Below, one piece after another: positions 15,804-23,753 of a stretch of DNA of 34,699 nt (its first letter is position 1; every line of letters starts with the position of its first letter). The stretch is from positions 1-34,699 of the forward strand of contig JAJEEA010000326.1 of assembly GCA_022821235.1 (NCBI GenBank), read 5' to 3'. Under the pieces are notes generated by a model. That model was not told where the DNA came from, did not search any database, and saw only the letters and a list, made by a program, of their open reading frames with translations. This DNA comes from Vicinamibacteria bacterium. GTDB taxonomy: Bacteria; Acidobacteriota; Vicinamibacteria; Vicinamibacterales; UBA8438. The position numbers and the translations under genes are program-made.

Positions 15804-18335
15804 CTACTCGGCGCGGAGGATGTCCATCGGATCGATCCGCGCCGCCCGGCGCGCTGGCAGCCAGCACGCCACGAGCGCGACCGCGGCGAGCGAGAGGGGC
15901 GCTGCGACGAAAGTCAGGTGGTCGTACGGGGTGACCCCGAAGAGGAAGCTCTCGAGAATGCGGCTTGCGGCGGCGGCGGCGAGCAGGCCGGCGAGGGCGC
16001 CGGCCGCGGCGAGGGCGGCGCCCTGCCGGACGACGAGGGCGAGGATGTCGCGGGCCTGCGCGCCAAGGGCCATCCGGACGCCGAGCTCGCGCCGGCGCTG
16101 CGCGACGGTGTAGCTGAGGAGGCCGTAGATGCCGGCCGCGGCGAGGAACGCGGCGAGGGCCGCGAAGAAGCCGGCGAAGACGGCGTAGAAGCGCGGCTGC
16201 GCGACCCGGGCCGACAGACGCGCGTCCATCGTCGTCACGTCCGCGATCGACGCGCGCGGGTGCGCGCCGACCGCCGCCTCGCGGAGATGGGGGATGACCG
16301 CGGACGGGTCGACGGCGGTCCGGACGGAGATGAACGGACTCGATGTCGAGCCGAACGACCGGGTCTCGAGCTGGTGCATCGACAGGAACGCCTCCGCCCA
16401 GGACTCGCCCGCCGCCAGGCCCGAGTACCGGATGTCGGCCACCACGCCAATCACCTCCAGCGGCTCGTCGCCGGTGCCGCGCCCGAGCCGGACCCGCTGC
16501 CCGACGGCCGGCGCGTCGCCGAAGACCTGGCGGGCGAAGGTCTCGTTGACCACGACGACCCGCGGTCCGCCCGCCCCGTCGAGACGGGTGAACAGGCGTC
16601 CGCTGCGGAGGCGCAGCCGCATCACGTCGAAGTAGCCCGGGCTGACCACCTGAATCCACGACTCGCTCCAGTCGCCCGCCGCCGTCCGATCCGCGGCGAG
16701 CACCTGCGTGCCCAGGAAGCCGCCCATGAGCGGCAGGCCCGAGGACAGACCCACCGCATCGACGGCGGGGAGACGCGTCATCCGGTCGGCTTCCACGAGC
16801 AGAGCCTGCCAGAAGCGCCGTCCCGCCGCCCGGCGCTCGGCCTGGGCTTCCGAGGTCCGCCGGTCCGACCTCAGCGCCAGGTCGGGATTGCGGGTCTCGG
16901 CGGCGACCACGCCGGCCGGGTCGTAGCCGCGATCGAGCGTGACGAGCCCCACGAAGCTGCGCAGGAGCAGCCCGGCGCCGACCAACAGGACGATCGCGAG
17001 GGCCGCCTGGGCGGCCGCGAGCGCCGCGCGGGTCCGGCTCGATCGCAGCAGGCGAAAGCCGCCGGTGGCCAGCGGGCTCCCCTCGTTCAGAGTGTCCACG
17101 AGACCTCTGCCCGACCACTGGAACGCCGGCGCGGCGCCGAACGCCAGCCCGACCAGGACCGACAACCCGAGGGTGAATGCGAGCACCGCGCCGTCGATGG
17201 CCACCTCGTCGAGCCGGGCGACGTCGCCCGGGACCAGCGCCGGCACCGCGCGGAGCACCGCCGCGGCCACCGCCAGCCCGACCACGCCGCCTCCCACGCC
17301 CAGCACGACGCTCTCGGTCAGCAACTGGCGCACGACCCGCCCGCGTCCCGCGCCCAGCGCCGCACGGAGGGCCAGCTCTCGCTGGCGCGTCACGCCGCGA
17401 GCGAGCAGCAGTCCGGCGACGTTGCTGCAGGCGATGAGCAGCACCAGCGCCACCGCCGCGGTCAATGCCAGGAGCGCCGGCCGGTACTCGCCCACCATCT
17501 GTTCCTGCAGGGGAATCACCCGGGCGTCGACCTCGAGGGCGTCTCCCCGGGTGCCGTCGCCGTCCATTCTGCGGATGGCCCTCAGGAAGTCGTCGTCGAC
17601 CCGCTGAAGGATGGTGCGGACCTCGACCGCGGCCTGCTCCGGCGAGACGCCGGGGCGGAGCCGTCCCAGCGCGTCGACGGCGATCATGATCCGCTGGCTT
17701 CCCGCGGGCGGGATGGCCGGCATCGCCCACGGCGTCCAGACCTCCGCGTCCGGGCTGGGAAAGTGGAAACCCTCGGCGAGCACGCCGACCACGGTGTGCG
17801 GTGCGTCGTCGAGCACCAGGACCGTCCCGACGACGTCCGGATTCGCCCCGAAGCGGCCGGTCCACGCCTCGTGGCTCAGCAGCACGACCCGCTCCGCCCC
17901 CGCGCGGGCGTCCGCCTCGGTGAAGAGGCGCCCGAGCCGCGGCGTCGCCCGCAGCAGCGGCAACAGCGAAGGCGAGACCCACGCGCCGGTCAGGGCGGTC
18001 GCGCCGTCGGGAGCGGACCAGTCGAACCGGCGCGTCCGATACGCGGCGAGCTGCTCGAACGACCGGGCCTCGGCCTGGAGCGCCGGCAGGGTGGTGTTGG
18101 TGAGGACCACGCCCGGCGACTCGCCGACCCGCACGATGGCGCCGGGGTCGGGATACGGCAGCGGCCGGATCAGCATGCCGTGGACGATGCCGAACATCGC
18201 GCTGTTGGCGCCGATGCCGGCCGCGAGGACGCACACCACCGTGGCGGTGAAGGCGGCGTTGCGGCGCAGCCCGCGCAGGGCGTGCCGCACGTCCCGTCCG
18301 AGGTCGTCCAGCCAGCGCCAACTCGAGACGGTCAT
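15804..18335 (-). CDS. ABC transporter permease of the ADOP (MacB/FtsX-like) family
   Basis: The 843-residue inner-membrane protein has the duplicated MacB_PCD plus FtsX layout known from 'acidobacterial duplicated orphan permeases'. Half 1 has an N-terminal helix (FTATVVCVLAAGIGANSAMFGIVHGML), a periplasmic domain, then helices around ALLALTAAVALVLLIACSNVAGLLLARG. Half 2 begins near ALAAAQAALAIVLLVGAGLLLRSF and ends with helices around FYAVFAGFFAALAAFLAAAGIYGLLSY and VAAPLSLAAVALVACWLPARRAARIDPMDILRAE; that last motif is the family's usual end. The coupling segments RQRELALRAALGAGRGR and QRRRELGVRMALGAQARD should contact an ATPase, but no ATPase gene is adjacent. The cargo is unknown. It follows a HEAT-repeat gene by 24 nt. 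Confidence 0.93.
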   Translation of the reverse strand: MTVSSWRWLDDLGRDVRHALRGLRRNAAFTATVVCVLAAGIGANSAMFGIVHGMLIRPLPYPDPGAIVRVGESPGVVLTNTTLPALQAEARSFEQLAAYRTRRFDWSAPDGATALTGAWVSPSLLPLLRATPRLGRLFTEADARAGAERVVLLSHEAWTGRFGANPDVVGTVLVLDDAPHTVVGVLAEGFHFPSPDAEVWTPWAMPAIPPAGSQRIMIAVDALGRLRPGVSPEQAAVEVRTILQRVDDDFLRAIRRMDGDGTRGDALEVDARVIPLQEQMVGEYRPALLALTAAVALVLLIACSNVAGLLLARGVTRQRELALRAALGAGRGRVVRQLLTESVVLGVGGGVVGLAVAAAVLRAVPALVPGDVARLDEVAIDGAVLAFTLGLSVLVGLAFGAAPAFQWSGRGLVDTLNEGSPLATGGFRLLRSSRTRAALAAAQAALAIVLLVGAGLLLRSFVGLVTLDRGYDPAGVVAAETRNPDLALRSDRRTSEAQAERRAAGRRFWQALLVEADRMTRLPAVDAVGLSSGLPLMGGFLGTQVLAADRTAAGDWSESWIQVVSPGYFDVMRLRLRSGRLFTRLDGAGGPRVVVVNETFARQVFGDAPAVGQRVRLGRGTGDEPLEVIGVVADIRYSGLAAGESWAEAFLSMHQLETRSFGSTSSPFISVRTAVDPSAVIPHLREAAVGAHPRASIADVTTMDARLSARVAQPRFYAVFAGFFAALAAFLAAAGIYGLLSYTVAQRRRELGVRMALGAQARDILALVVRQGAALAAAGALAGLLAAAAASRILESFLFGVTPYDHLTFVAAPLSLAAVALVACWLPARRAARIDPMDILRAE

Positions 18336-18359
18336 GGTGCGGTTGCGAGCGGGGCACTG

Positions 18360-18857
18360 CTAGCCGCGCTTCTCCTGCTGCCGGAGCCCCCATCCCGCAA
18401 CGCGAAGTGCCTTCTCGTCCTGCTCGGTCGCGAGCACCTTGCGCAGGAGCCGCGCGACGCGGCGCGCCGGCGGCTGGAGGAGGAGGGCGAGGACGGCGAC
18501 GCGGCGGACCCGCACCGACGGGTCGTGCAGGGCGCTGTGGGCGAGATGCGGTACGGGGTCGATGGGGTCCCGGTCGTCCTTGCGCAGCATCCGGCCGAGG
18601 CCGAGCGAGAGGACGGCCATCTTGCGCACCTTCTTCCTGGGATCGCGGGTCAGGAGCGCGAGCCGGCGCAACGACTCGACGTCGTCGGTGTAGCCGAGCA
18701 CCGCCGCGCACCCGCGGCGGATGCGCCAGTCGGAGTGGCTCATCGCCGCATGGACGGCGGGCAGCGCGTCGACGCCGCTACGCGCCAGCTCCAGGACGTG
18801 CGTGTAGAAGTCCGTCCCGTTCAGCCTGGCGGCGAGCTCTTCATAGCGGGTGCTCAT
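18360..18857 (-). CDS. HEAT-repeat protein
   Basis: The 165-residue protein is made of alpha-helical HEAT-like units: VDALPAVHAAMSHSDWRIRRGCAAVLGY, VESLRRLALLTRDPRKKVRKMAVLSLGL and VPHLAHSALHDPSVRVRRVAVLALLLQ, each with the D-x-x-V/I-R-x-x-A pattern. A last unit (ARRVARLLRKVLATEQDEKALRVAGWGLRQQEK) closes it. No signal peptide is seen. It is a probable protein-binding scaffold and is in one operon with the permease. In many acidobacterial loci the gene before an ADOP permease encodes a PadR-type repressor; here it does not. Confidence 0.8.
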   Translation of the reverse strand: MSTRYEELAARLNGTDFYTHVLELARSGVDALPAVHAAMSHSDWRIRRGCAAVLGYTDDVESLRRLALLTRDPRKKVRKMAVLSLGLGRMLRKDDRDPIDPVPHLAHSALHDPSVRVRRVAVLALLLQPPARRVARLLRKVLATEQDEKALRVAGWGLRQQEKRG

Positions 18858-19118
18858 GGCGGGCGGCCGTCAGTCGGGAAGTCCGTGGTGCGGGCAGCGG
18901 TGTCGGCGAGGCCTCCTGCGCACAAGCGTCCATGACTGCCAGACGTCTTCCGGCGCTCGAAGAGCACTCCGGAGTCCCCCGTGACAGGCATGGACGGGGC
19001 CATCGTATCGCATCGCGATCGGCCGGACAACGCGGTCACGGAGTCTCCGCCGCAGAGCGGTGCGCGCTCCGGGCGGGTTGAATGAGTGGGCGGATCGCAG
19101 CCGTGAGCGACCGTGCCC

Positions 19119-19140
19119 GCTATGCTGAGCTCTGCATAGC
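19119..19140. repeat. Near-palindrome abutting the RIT element
   Basis: GCTATGC and GCATAGC flank an 8-bp centre and end 4 bp before the left end of the element. Each arm matches the element's own 12-bp motif (ACTATGCGGAGT) at 9 of 12 positions. It may be the pre-existing insertion site recognised by the recombinases or a decayed further motif pair. Confidence 0.6.
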
Positions 19141-19144
19141 GGCA

Positions 19145-19176
19145 ACTATGCGGAGTTCCGGACTATGCGGAGTTGG
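19145..19176. repeat. Left terminal inverted repeat of the RIT element
   Basis: The repeat contains two direct copies of ACTATGCGGAGT at 19145-19156 and 19162-19173, 17 bp apart. A third copy in inverse orientation is internal at 19218-19229, where it touches the stop codon of the third recombinase. The right end has the mirror arrangement. Confidence 0.9.
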
Positions 19177-19228
19177 CTCGGCGGCCCGCGTTGACTCGGG
19201 GATTTGTCCGGAGCGGTACTCCGCATAG

Positions 19229-20230
19229 TCAGAGGCCTTCCAGGAAGTCGAGGAGCCGGTCGGTGGCGGTGAAGCGGAGCGGCTGAGGTGCGGGATCGTC
19301 GACGCGCCGGAGTGCCGCCTCCTTCATGGCGAGGTCGGCTTCGACGTACTGGTGGGTGGTGACGGGGTTCTCGTGGCCGAGCCAGAGGGCGATGACGGTG
19401 ATGTCGACGCCGGACTGTAGGAGGTGCATCGCGGTCGTGTGGCGCAGCGTGTGGGGCGAGATCCGCCGCGTCGCCAGCGATGGGTGACGCTCGGCGGCCT
19501 TTCGGCAGGCGACCCGCAGTTGATGCTCGACCCCGGAGCGCGACAGGGGCTTGCCCGCGCGATTGGGGAACACGGGGGCGTCGGGGGTTCCATCGATTCG
19601 GGGGAGCCACCTCCGCAGTTGCGCGGCGGTGCTCTTCCAGAGCGGGACGACACGCTCCTTGCGTCCCTTGCCGTGCAGAAGCAGCGAGGACGCTCGGTCG
19701 ACGAGCACGTCGGCGACGTGCAGCCGGGTGATCTCCGAGACGCGGGCGCCGGTGTTGTAGAGCACGGCGAAGAGGACGGAGTCGCGCTGCCCGCCCCAGG
19801 TGGACCGGTCGGGCGCGTCGATGATCGCCGTGATCTCGTCGCGGGACAGGTAGCCGAGGACGGGCCGGTCGAAGCGCTTGACGGGAATCGCGAGGACGCG
19901 TTGCGCGACGGGCAGCAGGGAGGGCTCGCGCAGCGAGGCGTAGCGCATGAACGACCGGATGGCGGTGAGCCGGAGGTTGCGGGTGCGCGCAGAGTTGCCG
20001 CGTTCGGCCTCGAGATGGTCGAGGAAGCCGAGGACCATGGGCGCACCGAGATCCGAGAGGGTCAGCGCCGAGGGAGTGCGTCCGGTGCGCTCTGCGGCGT
20101 ACCCGAGGAACAACGTGAAGGTGTCGCGGTAGCTGGCGATGGTGTGCGCGCTGGCGCCCCGTTGTGCGATGAGGCGCCCGTGGAAGAACTCCTGCAGGAG
20201 TGCGGGGAACGCCCGCTCGACGGAGGTCAT
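19229..20230 (-). CDS. Tyrosine recombinase, third gene of the RIT element
   Basis: The 333-residue protein is a phage-integrase-family recombinase. The N-terminal SAM-like core-binding domain (about 10-95) includes ASAHTIASYRDTFTLFLGY. Catalytic residues visible are the first arginine in NTGARVSEITRL, the beta-hairpin lysine in GKGRKERVVPL, HTLRH, LGH in ALWLGHENPVTTHQY, and the nucleophile tyrosine in that same segment (HQYVEA). The C-terminal tail (MKEAALRRVDDPAP...) resembles that of transposon Tn554-like recombinases. The ATG overlaps the preceding gene's stop in ATGA. It occupies the position called RitC in descriptions of RIT elements. Confidence 0.93.
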   Translation of the reverse strand: MTSVERAFPALLQEFFHGRLIAQRGASAHTIASYRDTFTLFLGYAAERTGRTPSALTLSDLGAPMVLGFLDHLEAERGNSARTRNLRLTAIRSFMRYASLREPSLLPVAQRVLAIPVKRFDRPVLGYLSRDEITAIIDAPDRSTWGGQRDSVLFAVLYNTGARVSEITRLHVADVLVDRASSLLLHGKGRKERVVPLWKSTAAQLRRWLPRIDGTPDAPVFPNRAGKPLSRSGVEHQLRVACRKAAERHPSLATRRISPHTLRHTTAMHLLQSGVDITVIALWLGHENPVTTHQYVEADLAMKEAALRRVDDPAPQPLRFTATDRLLDFLEGL

Positions 20231-21186
20231 GACGGGCGCTCCGACGCTCGGTGGGCGAAGCGTTCGAAACGCTGTCCGGTGCTGGCGAGCAACTCGGGGA
20301 CGGCGGTGCAGTACCAGTAGGTGTGGGCGACCTTGGCGTGGCCGAGGTAGGTTGCGAGAGCCAGGACCTTGCGATCCACATCGGCGCCTTCCTGGTACCA
20401 GCGCAGCAGCCGGCGGACGACGAAGCTGTGGCGAAGGTCGTGGATGCGCGGTTGGGACGTACGCCCTTGCGCGGTCCAGTCGAGACGCAGCTTGATCCGG
20501 CGGAACGTCGACTCCACCGCGGTGCGGGTGAGCCGGGGCGACTGCTCGGTGCGGAAGAAGTACTCGGACCGGGGCGCAGCAAGACACGCGTCACGGCGGT
20601 CGGCGTAGCGACGCAGTGCCCGGGTCGTGGTCGGATGGAGCGGGACGAGTCGGGACTTGCGGAACTTGGTCTCGCGGATGGTCAGGATGCCGTCGACGAG
20701 GTCGGCGTCGTTGGTGGTGAGATAGCGGGCCTCGGACAGCCGCAGGCCGGTCGACGCCAGCAGGGCGAAGAACGCGACATAGGTGGCGGGTCGCAACCCG
20801 CCTTGGGGCAGCAAGCAGCGTGCCTCCTGCAGGAGCGCGGCGATCTCCGCCTCGGTGTAGATGTGGGGCGTCGAGCGGCGCGTCGGGATGCGTCCCAGGA
20901 GCCCGACCGGCGGCACTTCGGTGGCCGGGTCGATGAGTGCGCGGTACCGGGCGAACTGCCGCACGATCGACAGTCGGCGTGCGGCCTGCACCGGATTGCT
21001 GGAGCGTGAGGAGGATCGTGCCCACTGGACCGCGAGCTCGATTGTCACGGGCCCGCTGTGTCCGATCCGTTCTGCATGGCGGGCGAAGTCCCGCAGGAAC
21101 CCTTCCTGCGTTTCGAGGCCGAAACCCAGTCCGCGACGCGCGTTGAGGTACTCGTCGACCAGATGATGGAAGCTGGGAGGCGTCAT
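20227..21186 (-). CDS. Tyrosine recombinase, second gene of the RIT element
   Basis: This 319-residue recombinase has the first arginine in STGLRLSEARYL, the lysine in ETKFRKSRLVPLH, HDLRH in RIHDLRHSFVVRRL, LGH in ATYLGHAKVAHTYWYC, and a candidate nucleophile tyrosine in TYWYCT. The insertion RWYQEGADVDRKVLALATYLG between the HxxR and LGH motifs is longer than in XerC/D. Both ends overlap neighbouring genes by 4 nt, so all three are coupled in translation. It corresponds to RitB by position. Confidence 0.93.
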   Translation of the reverse strand: MTPPSFHHLVDEYLNARRGLGFGLETQEGFLRDFARHAERIGHSGPVTIELAVQWARSSSRSSNPVQAARRLSIVRQFARYRALIDPATEVPPVGLLGRIPTRRSTPHIYTEAEIAALLQEARCLLPQGGLRPATYVAFFALLASTGLRLSEARYLTTNDADLVDGILTIRETKFRKSRLVPLHPTTTRALRRYADRRDACLAAPRSEYFFRTEQSPRLTRTAVESTFRRIKLRLDWTAQGRTSQPRIHDLRHSFVVRRLLRWYQEGADVDRKVLALATYLGHAKVAHTYWYCTAVPELLASTGQRFERFAHRASERPS

Positions 21187-22106
21187 CGGAGCACCTCCGG
21201 CCAGGGAAGCGCGACCTCACGCAACCGCGGCAGGTCGAGCTTGGCGTAGATCGTCGTGGAGTCGAGACTGCGATGGCCGAGCACGTCAGCGACCTCCTTG
21301 AGGCTGGCTCCCGCTCGCACCATGCGGCTGGCTGCCGTGTGCCGGAAGACGTAGGCGCTGGCGTGCGGCGCGTCGACTCCCGCCCGGCGAACCGCGAGTG
21401 TCGCGATACGCGAGACGGCAGGGCTCGAGAGCGGCTTGCCGCGACGATCTCCCAGGTGCTCGACGAACACCCGGCGTTCGTCGGTCGCCGGACGTTCCCC
21501 GCTCAGATAGGCGACCAGCGCCTGCCCCACACCGCGGGGCAGCGGCAGCACGGCGCCCCGCCGGTTCTTTCGGGTGCGTATCTGCAGGGTGCCGACGCGC
21601 CAGTCAATGTCGTCCAGACACAGGTCGGCCACCTCGCCGGGCCGCAGCCCCAGGGTCGCCAGGCACTGCACGATCGCCTGGTCGCGTTGCCCGCACGGAG
21701 TGGAGGGGTCGAACGACGCGAGCACTTGCTCGAGCTGTTGCTCGGTCAGAGAACGAGGCAGCATCGCCAGCCGCCAATGGGCAACGGTCGGGAGAGCCGC
21801 TTCGAGTGCGTCGCCGCAGAAACCCTCGACGCGCAGGAACCGGAAGAACGAGCGCAACGCTGACCGCGCGTCGATCATCGACGTGGGGCGGCGCCGGTGA
21901 CTCAACGACGTGATGAACGCCACCACGTCGGCCGGCGTCAGGCGGCTGGGGTCGATCGGGTCCGCGCCAAGAGCGGCCCGGACAAGCTTCCGGGCGAACC
22001 AAGCGCGTTTGCGCAACGTGTGAGGGCGCAAGCCGCGCGTACGTCGTTGGTGGTGCGTGTATGCGTCGACGAGGCGGTCGACGGTCCACGAGCCGTGAAC
22101 GGTCAT
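21183..22106 (-). CDS. Tyrosine recombinase, first gene of the RIT element
   Basis: The 307-residue protein starts at the ATG at 22106, 6 nt after AAAGGAG. It has an N-terminal core-binding domain (VDAYTHHQRRTRGLRPHTLRKRAWFARKLV) and a catalytic domain with the arginine in ATLGLRPGEVADL, a basic hairpin RTRKNRRGAVLPL, YVFRH, LGH in VADVLGHRSLDSTTIYAKLD and the tyrosine in TIYAK. The HxxR histidine is replaced by tyrosine (SAYVFRH), a change seen in many active recombinases. Its ribosome binding site lies in a strong hairpin. It corresponds to RitA by position. Confidence 0.93.
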   Translation of the reverse strand: MTVHGSWTVDRLVDAYTHHQRRTRGLRPHTLRKRAWFARKLVRAALGADPIDPSRLTPADVVAFITSLSHRRRPTSMIDARSALRSFFRFLRVEGFCGDALEAALPTVAHWRLAMLPRSLTEQQLEQVLASFDPSTPCGQRDQAIVQCLATLGLRPGEVADLCLDDIDWRVGTLQIRTRKNRRGAVLPLPRGVGQALVAYLSGERPATDERRVFVEHLGDRRGKPLSSPAVSRIATLAVRRAGVDAPHASAYVFRHTAASRMVRAGASLKEVADVLGHRSLDSTTIYAKLDLPRLREVALPWPEVLR

Positions 22107-22148
22107 GGGATGCTCCTTTCCGGCCCATCAGGCCGGACAGAGCATCCC
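22107..22148 (-). promoter_or_regulatory. mRNA hairpin covering the ribosome binding site of the first recombinase
   Basis: Plus-strand GGGATGCTC (22107-22115) pairs with GAGCATCCC (22140-22148), and inside it TCCGGCC (22119-22125) pairs with GGCCGGA (22131-22137), with a 5-nt loop and an unpaired CTT/CA interior. In the mRNA the Shine-Dalgarno AAAGGAG is in the 3' arm and the ATG begins at the foot of the stem. Such a structure should repress translation initiation of the whole coupled operon. Confidence 0.75.
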
Positions 22149-22225
22149 AAACTATGCGGAGTACCCCGAACTGGTCAGCTCACGTAACCCTCGTTCTGAC
22201 AGGTACTTGAGAACAAGACCCTCCA

Positions 22226-22257
22226 CCGACTCCGCATAGTCCAGAACTCCGCATAGT
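22226..22257. repeat. Right terminal inverted repeat of the RIT element
   Basis: It is the inverse of 19145-19176 with two mismatches. It holds two inverse copies of the 12-bp motif (22229-22240 and 22246-22257, again 17 bp apart), and a third copy in the opposite orientation is internal at 22151-22162, next to the hairpin. Confidence 0.9.
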
Positions 22258-22284
22258 GCCCAGGTTGTCGCCGCCAAGTCGCCG

Positions 22285-22518
22285 TCAGTCGAAACCGGGA
22301 ACCGCCTGGGCCGCCATCAGGCCCTCGAACTCGTCGGGGCGAACCGGACGGGTCTCGTAGCCCGCCCGGTCCTCGGCGTTCTGCCGGCTCCTCCGGGCGT
22401 CCAGCCACTCCTGCAGGGCCAGTCGGAACAGCTCGGACCGCGTCTCGCTGGCGGTCCTGGCCGCACGGTCCAGGCGGTCCAGCAGCGGCTCGTCGATGGT
22501 GATGGAGATGATCTTCAT
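22285..22518 (-). CDS. Ribbon-helix-helix (CopG/MazE-like) regulator
   Basis: The 77-residue protein begins MKIISITIDEPLLDRLDRAARTASETRSELFRLALQEWLD, a standard ribbon-helix-helix DNA-binding domain (beta strand, then two helices). The tail (RRSRQNAEDRAGYETRPVRPDEFEGLMAAQAVPGFD) resembles the toxin-binding tails of type II antitoxins. No toxin gene follows: 27 bp after its stop the RIT element begins, and no MazF-like or PIN-like gene is seen on the far side. It starts 26 nt after the NHL-gene stop. It may be an orphan antitoxin or a plain regulator. Confidence 0.75.
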   Translation of the reverse strand: MKIISITIDEPLLDRLDRAARTASETRSELFRLALQEWLDARRSRQNAEDRAGYETRPVRPDEFEGLMAAQAVPGFD

Positions 22519-22544
22519 GTCGCGTTGATCCACACCGCCGCCGG

Positions 22545-23753
22545 TCAGTCGCTCACCAGGGCGAACTTCTGGTTCCGGCGCCCGCCGATGGTCTCGGCCG
22601 CGTAGAGGTTGCCGTCGGAGTCGGTGACGACGGTGTGGGGGAAGGTGAACTCGCCCGCCATGTGCCCCGACCCGCCGATGCTGCCGACGATGTCGCCGGA
22701 CTCCCGTTCGAGAATCCAGATGCGGTTGCTGCCGAGGTCGACGACGAACATGAAGCGCTGCTCGGGGTCGCGGGAGAGCTCGATGTCGGTGGCCCGCAGG
22801 GTCGCCTCGCCGTACTCCGCGGGGTCGATGCGGACGATGCGCTGCAGGTTGCCCTCGCGGTCGAACACCTGGATGCGGTTCTGGCCGCGGTCGCAGGCGT
22901 AGACGAGGCCGTCGTTCCCGAGCACCACGCAGTGCGGGTGCCCCCCGCCGCCCTCGACGAACTGCCCGTCGCCGCTGCCGGCCGAGCCCCACTGCCGCAG
23001 GTAGTTGCCCTCGCGGTCGAAGACCACGATGCGGTGGTTGCCGTAGCCGTCGGCGATGTACACCGAGCCGGGCTCGCCGGTCACCGGGTCGGGGTTGGGG
23101 TCGACGGCGACGTCCGCCGGCGCGTTCAGCAGGGTGCGGCTGCTGTTGTTGCCGGGCTCGCCGCAGGTGGGGTGCGGCGAGTTGGGGTTAAGGGTCGGCG
23201 GGCCGTCGCAGAGGCCCTTGGTGCCGATCTGCAGCAGCATCTCCGAGCCGTCGTGGGTCCACTTCTGGACCACCCCGTCCGAGTTCCCCGCGATCTAGAT
23301 GTTGTCCATCTCGTCGGTCGCGCAGCCGTGGATGCCGTGGGGCAGCACCGCCGCCGCCCCCGCCTCGGTGAGGGTCGGGTCGCCCCAGCTCGCGGCCACG
23401 TCGCCGTCGGTGTCGTACAGGATGACGGGCGGCGAGGGGACCGACTGCGAGCCCTCCTGCGGCAGCAGGCCCCCCGGCAGGAAGCCCCGGTTGACGGTGA
23501 TGACGTGGTCGTGCGAGTCGATGCAGCTCGCCCCCACCATGCCCGTCACCCACTGGCGGGCGAGGCCGTCGGCGTCCGTCATCGTGGGCAGCGGCTTCGG
23601 CCAGAAGGGATCGACGCGGTACTCGGGGGCGGAGGCCGGCGTCTGCGCTTCCGGCACGGCCATCCAGAAGGCGGCGGCGGCCAGAGCGGCGAGCAACGCG
23701 ATGGCCGGCAGGCGCCGGACGAGGGGAATGTCGTCGCGTAGTCTTCGAGTCAT
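22545..23753 (-). pseudogene. NHL-repeat exported beta-propeller protein broken by one in-frame TAG
   Basis: A continuous frame of 402 sense-plus-stop codons encodes a signal-anchor (AIALLAALAAAAFWMAVPEAQ), a first part up to HGIHGCATDEMDNI, then a TAG at codon 153 (23297-23295), then IAGNSDGVVQKW and several NHL/propeller repeats (GSVYIADGYGNHRIVVFDREGNYLRQWG, GLVYACDRGQNRIQVFDREGNLQRIV, GNLYAAETIGGRRNQKFALV). A tyrosine is expected at the stop (DNIYIAGN is the usual form of such strands), so TAC or TAT changed to TAG. The rest of the frame is undamaged. Restart at the GTG at 23273 could give only the C-terminal part without export signal. A sequencing error is possible. The intact form would be a secreted propeller similar to acidobacterial 6-bladed NHL proteins. 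Confidence 0.8.

Larger units (their letters stand above)
19145..22257 (-). mobile_element. RIT (recombinase in trio) element, complete
   Basis: The 3113-bp element has three tyrosine recombinase genes in one operon on the minus strand, each pair overlapping by ATGA. It is bounded by 32-bp inverted repeats (19145-19176 and 22226-22257) that differ at two positions. Three different tyrosine recombinases in fixed tandem order between inverted repeats is the definition of RIT elements, known in many phyla. All three reading frames are intact, so it may still be mobile. I could not identify a target duplication. The insertion lies between the HEAT/ADOP operon and the ribbon-helix-helix/NHL genes and interrupts no gene that I can recognise. 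Confidence 0.9.

Noticed and set aside
15591-18935. Plus-strand open frame of 1114 residues
   Set aside because: It mirrors the ADOP permease and HEAT genes; the minus-strand products have clear motifs and membrane helices while this one is low complexity.
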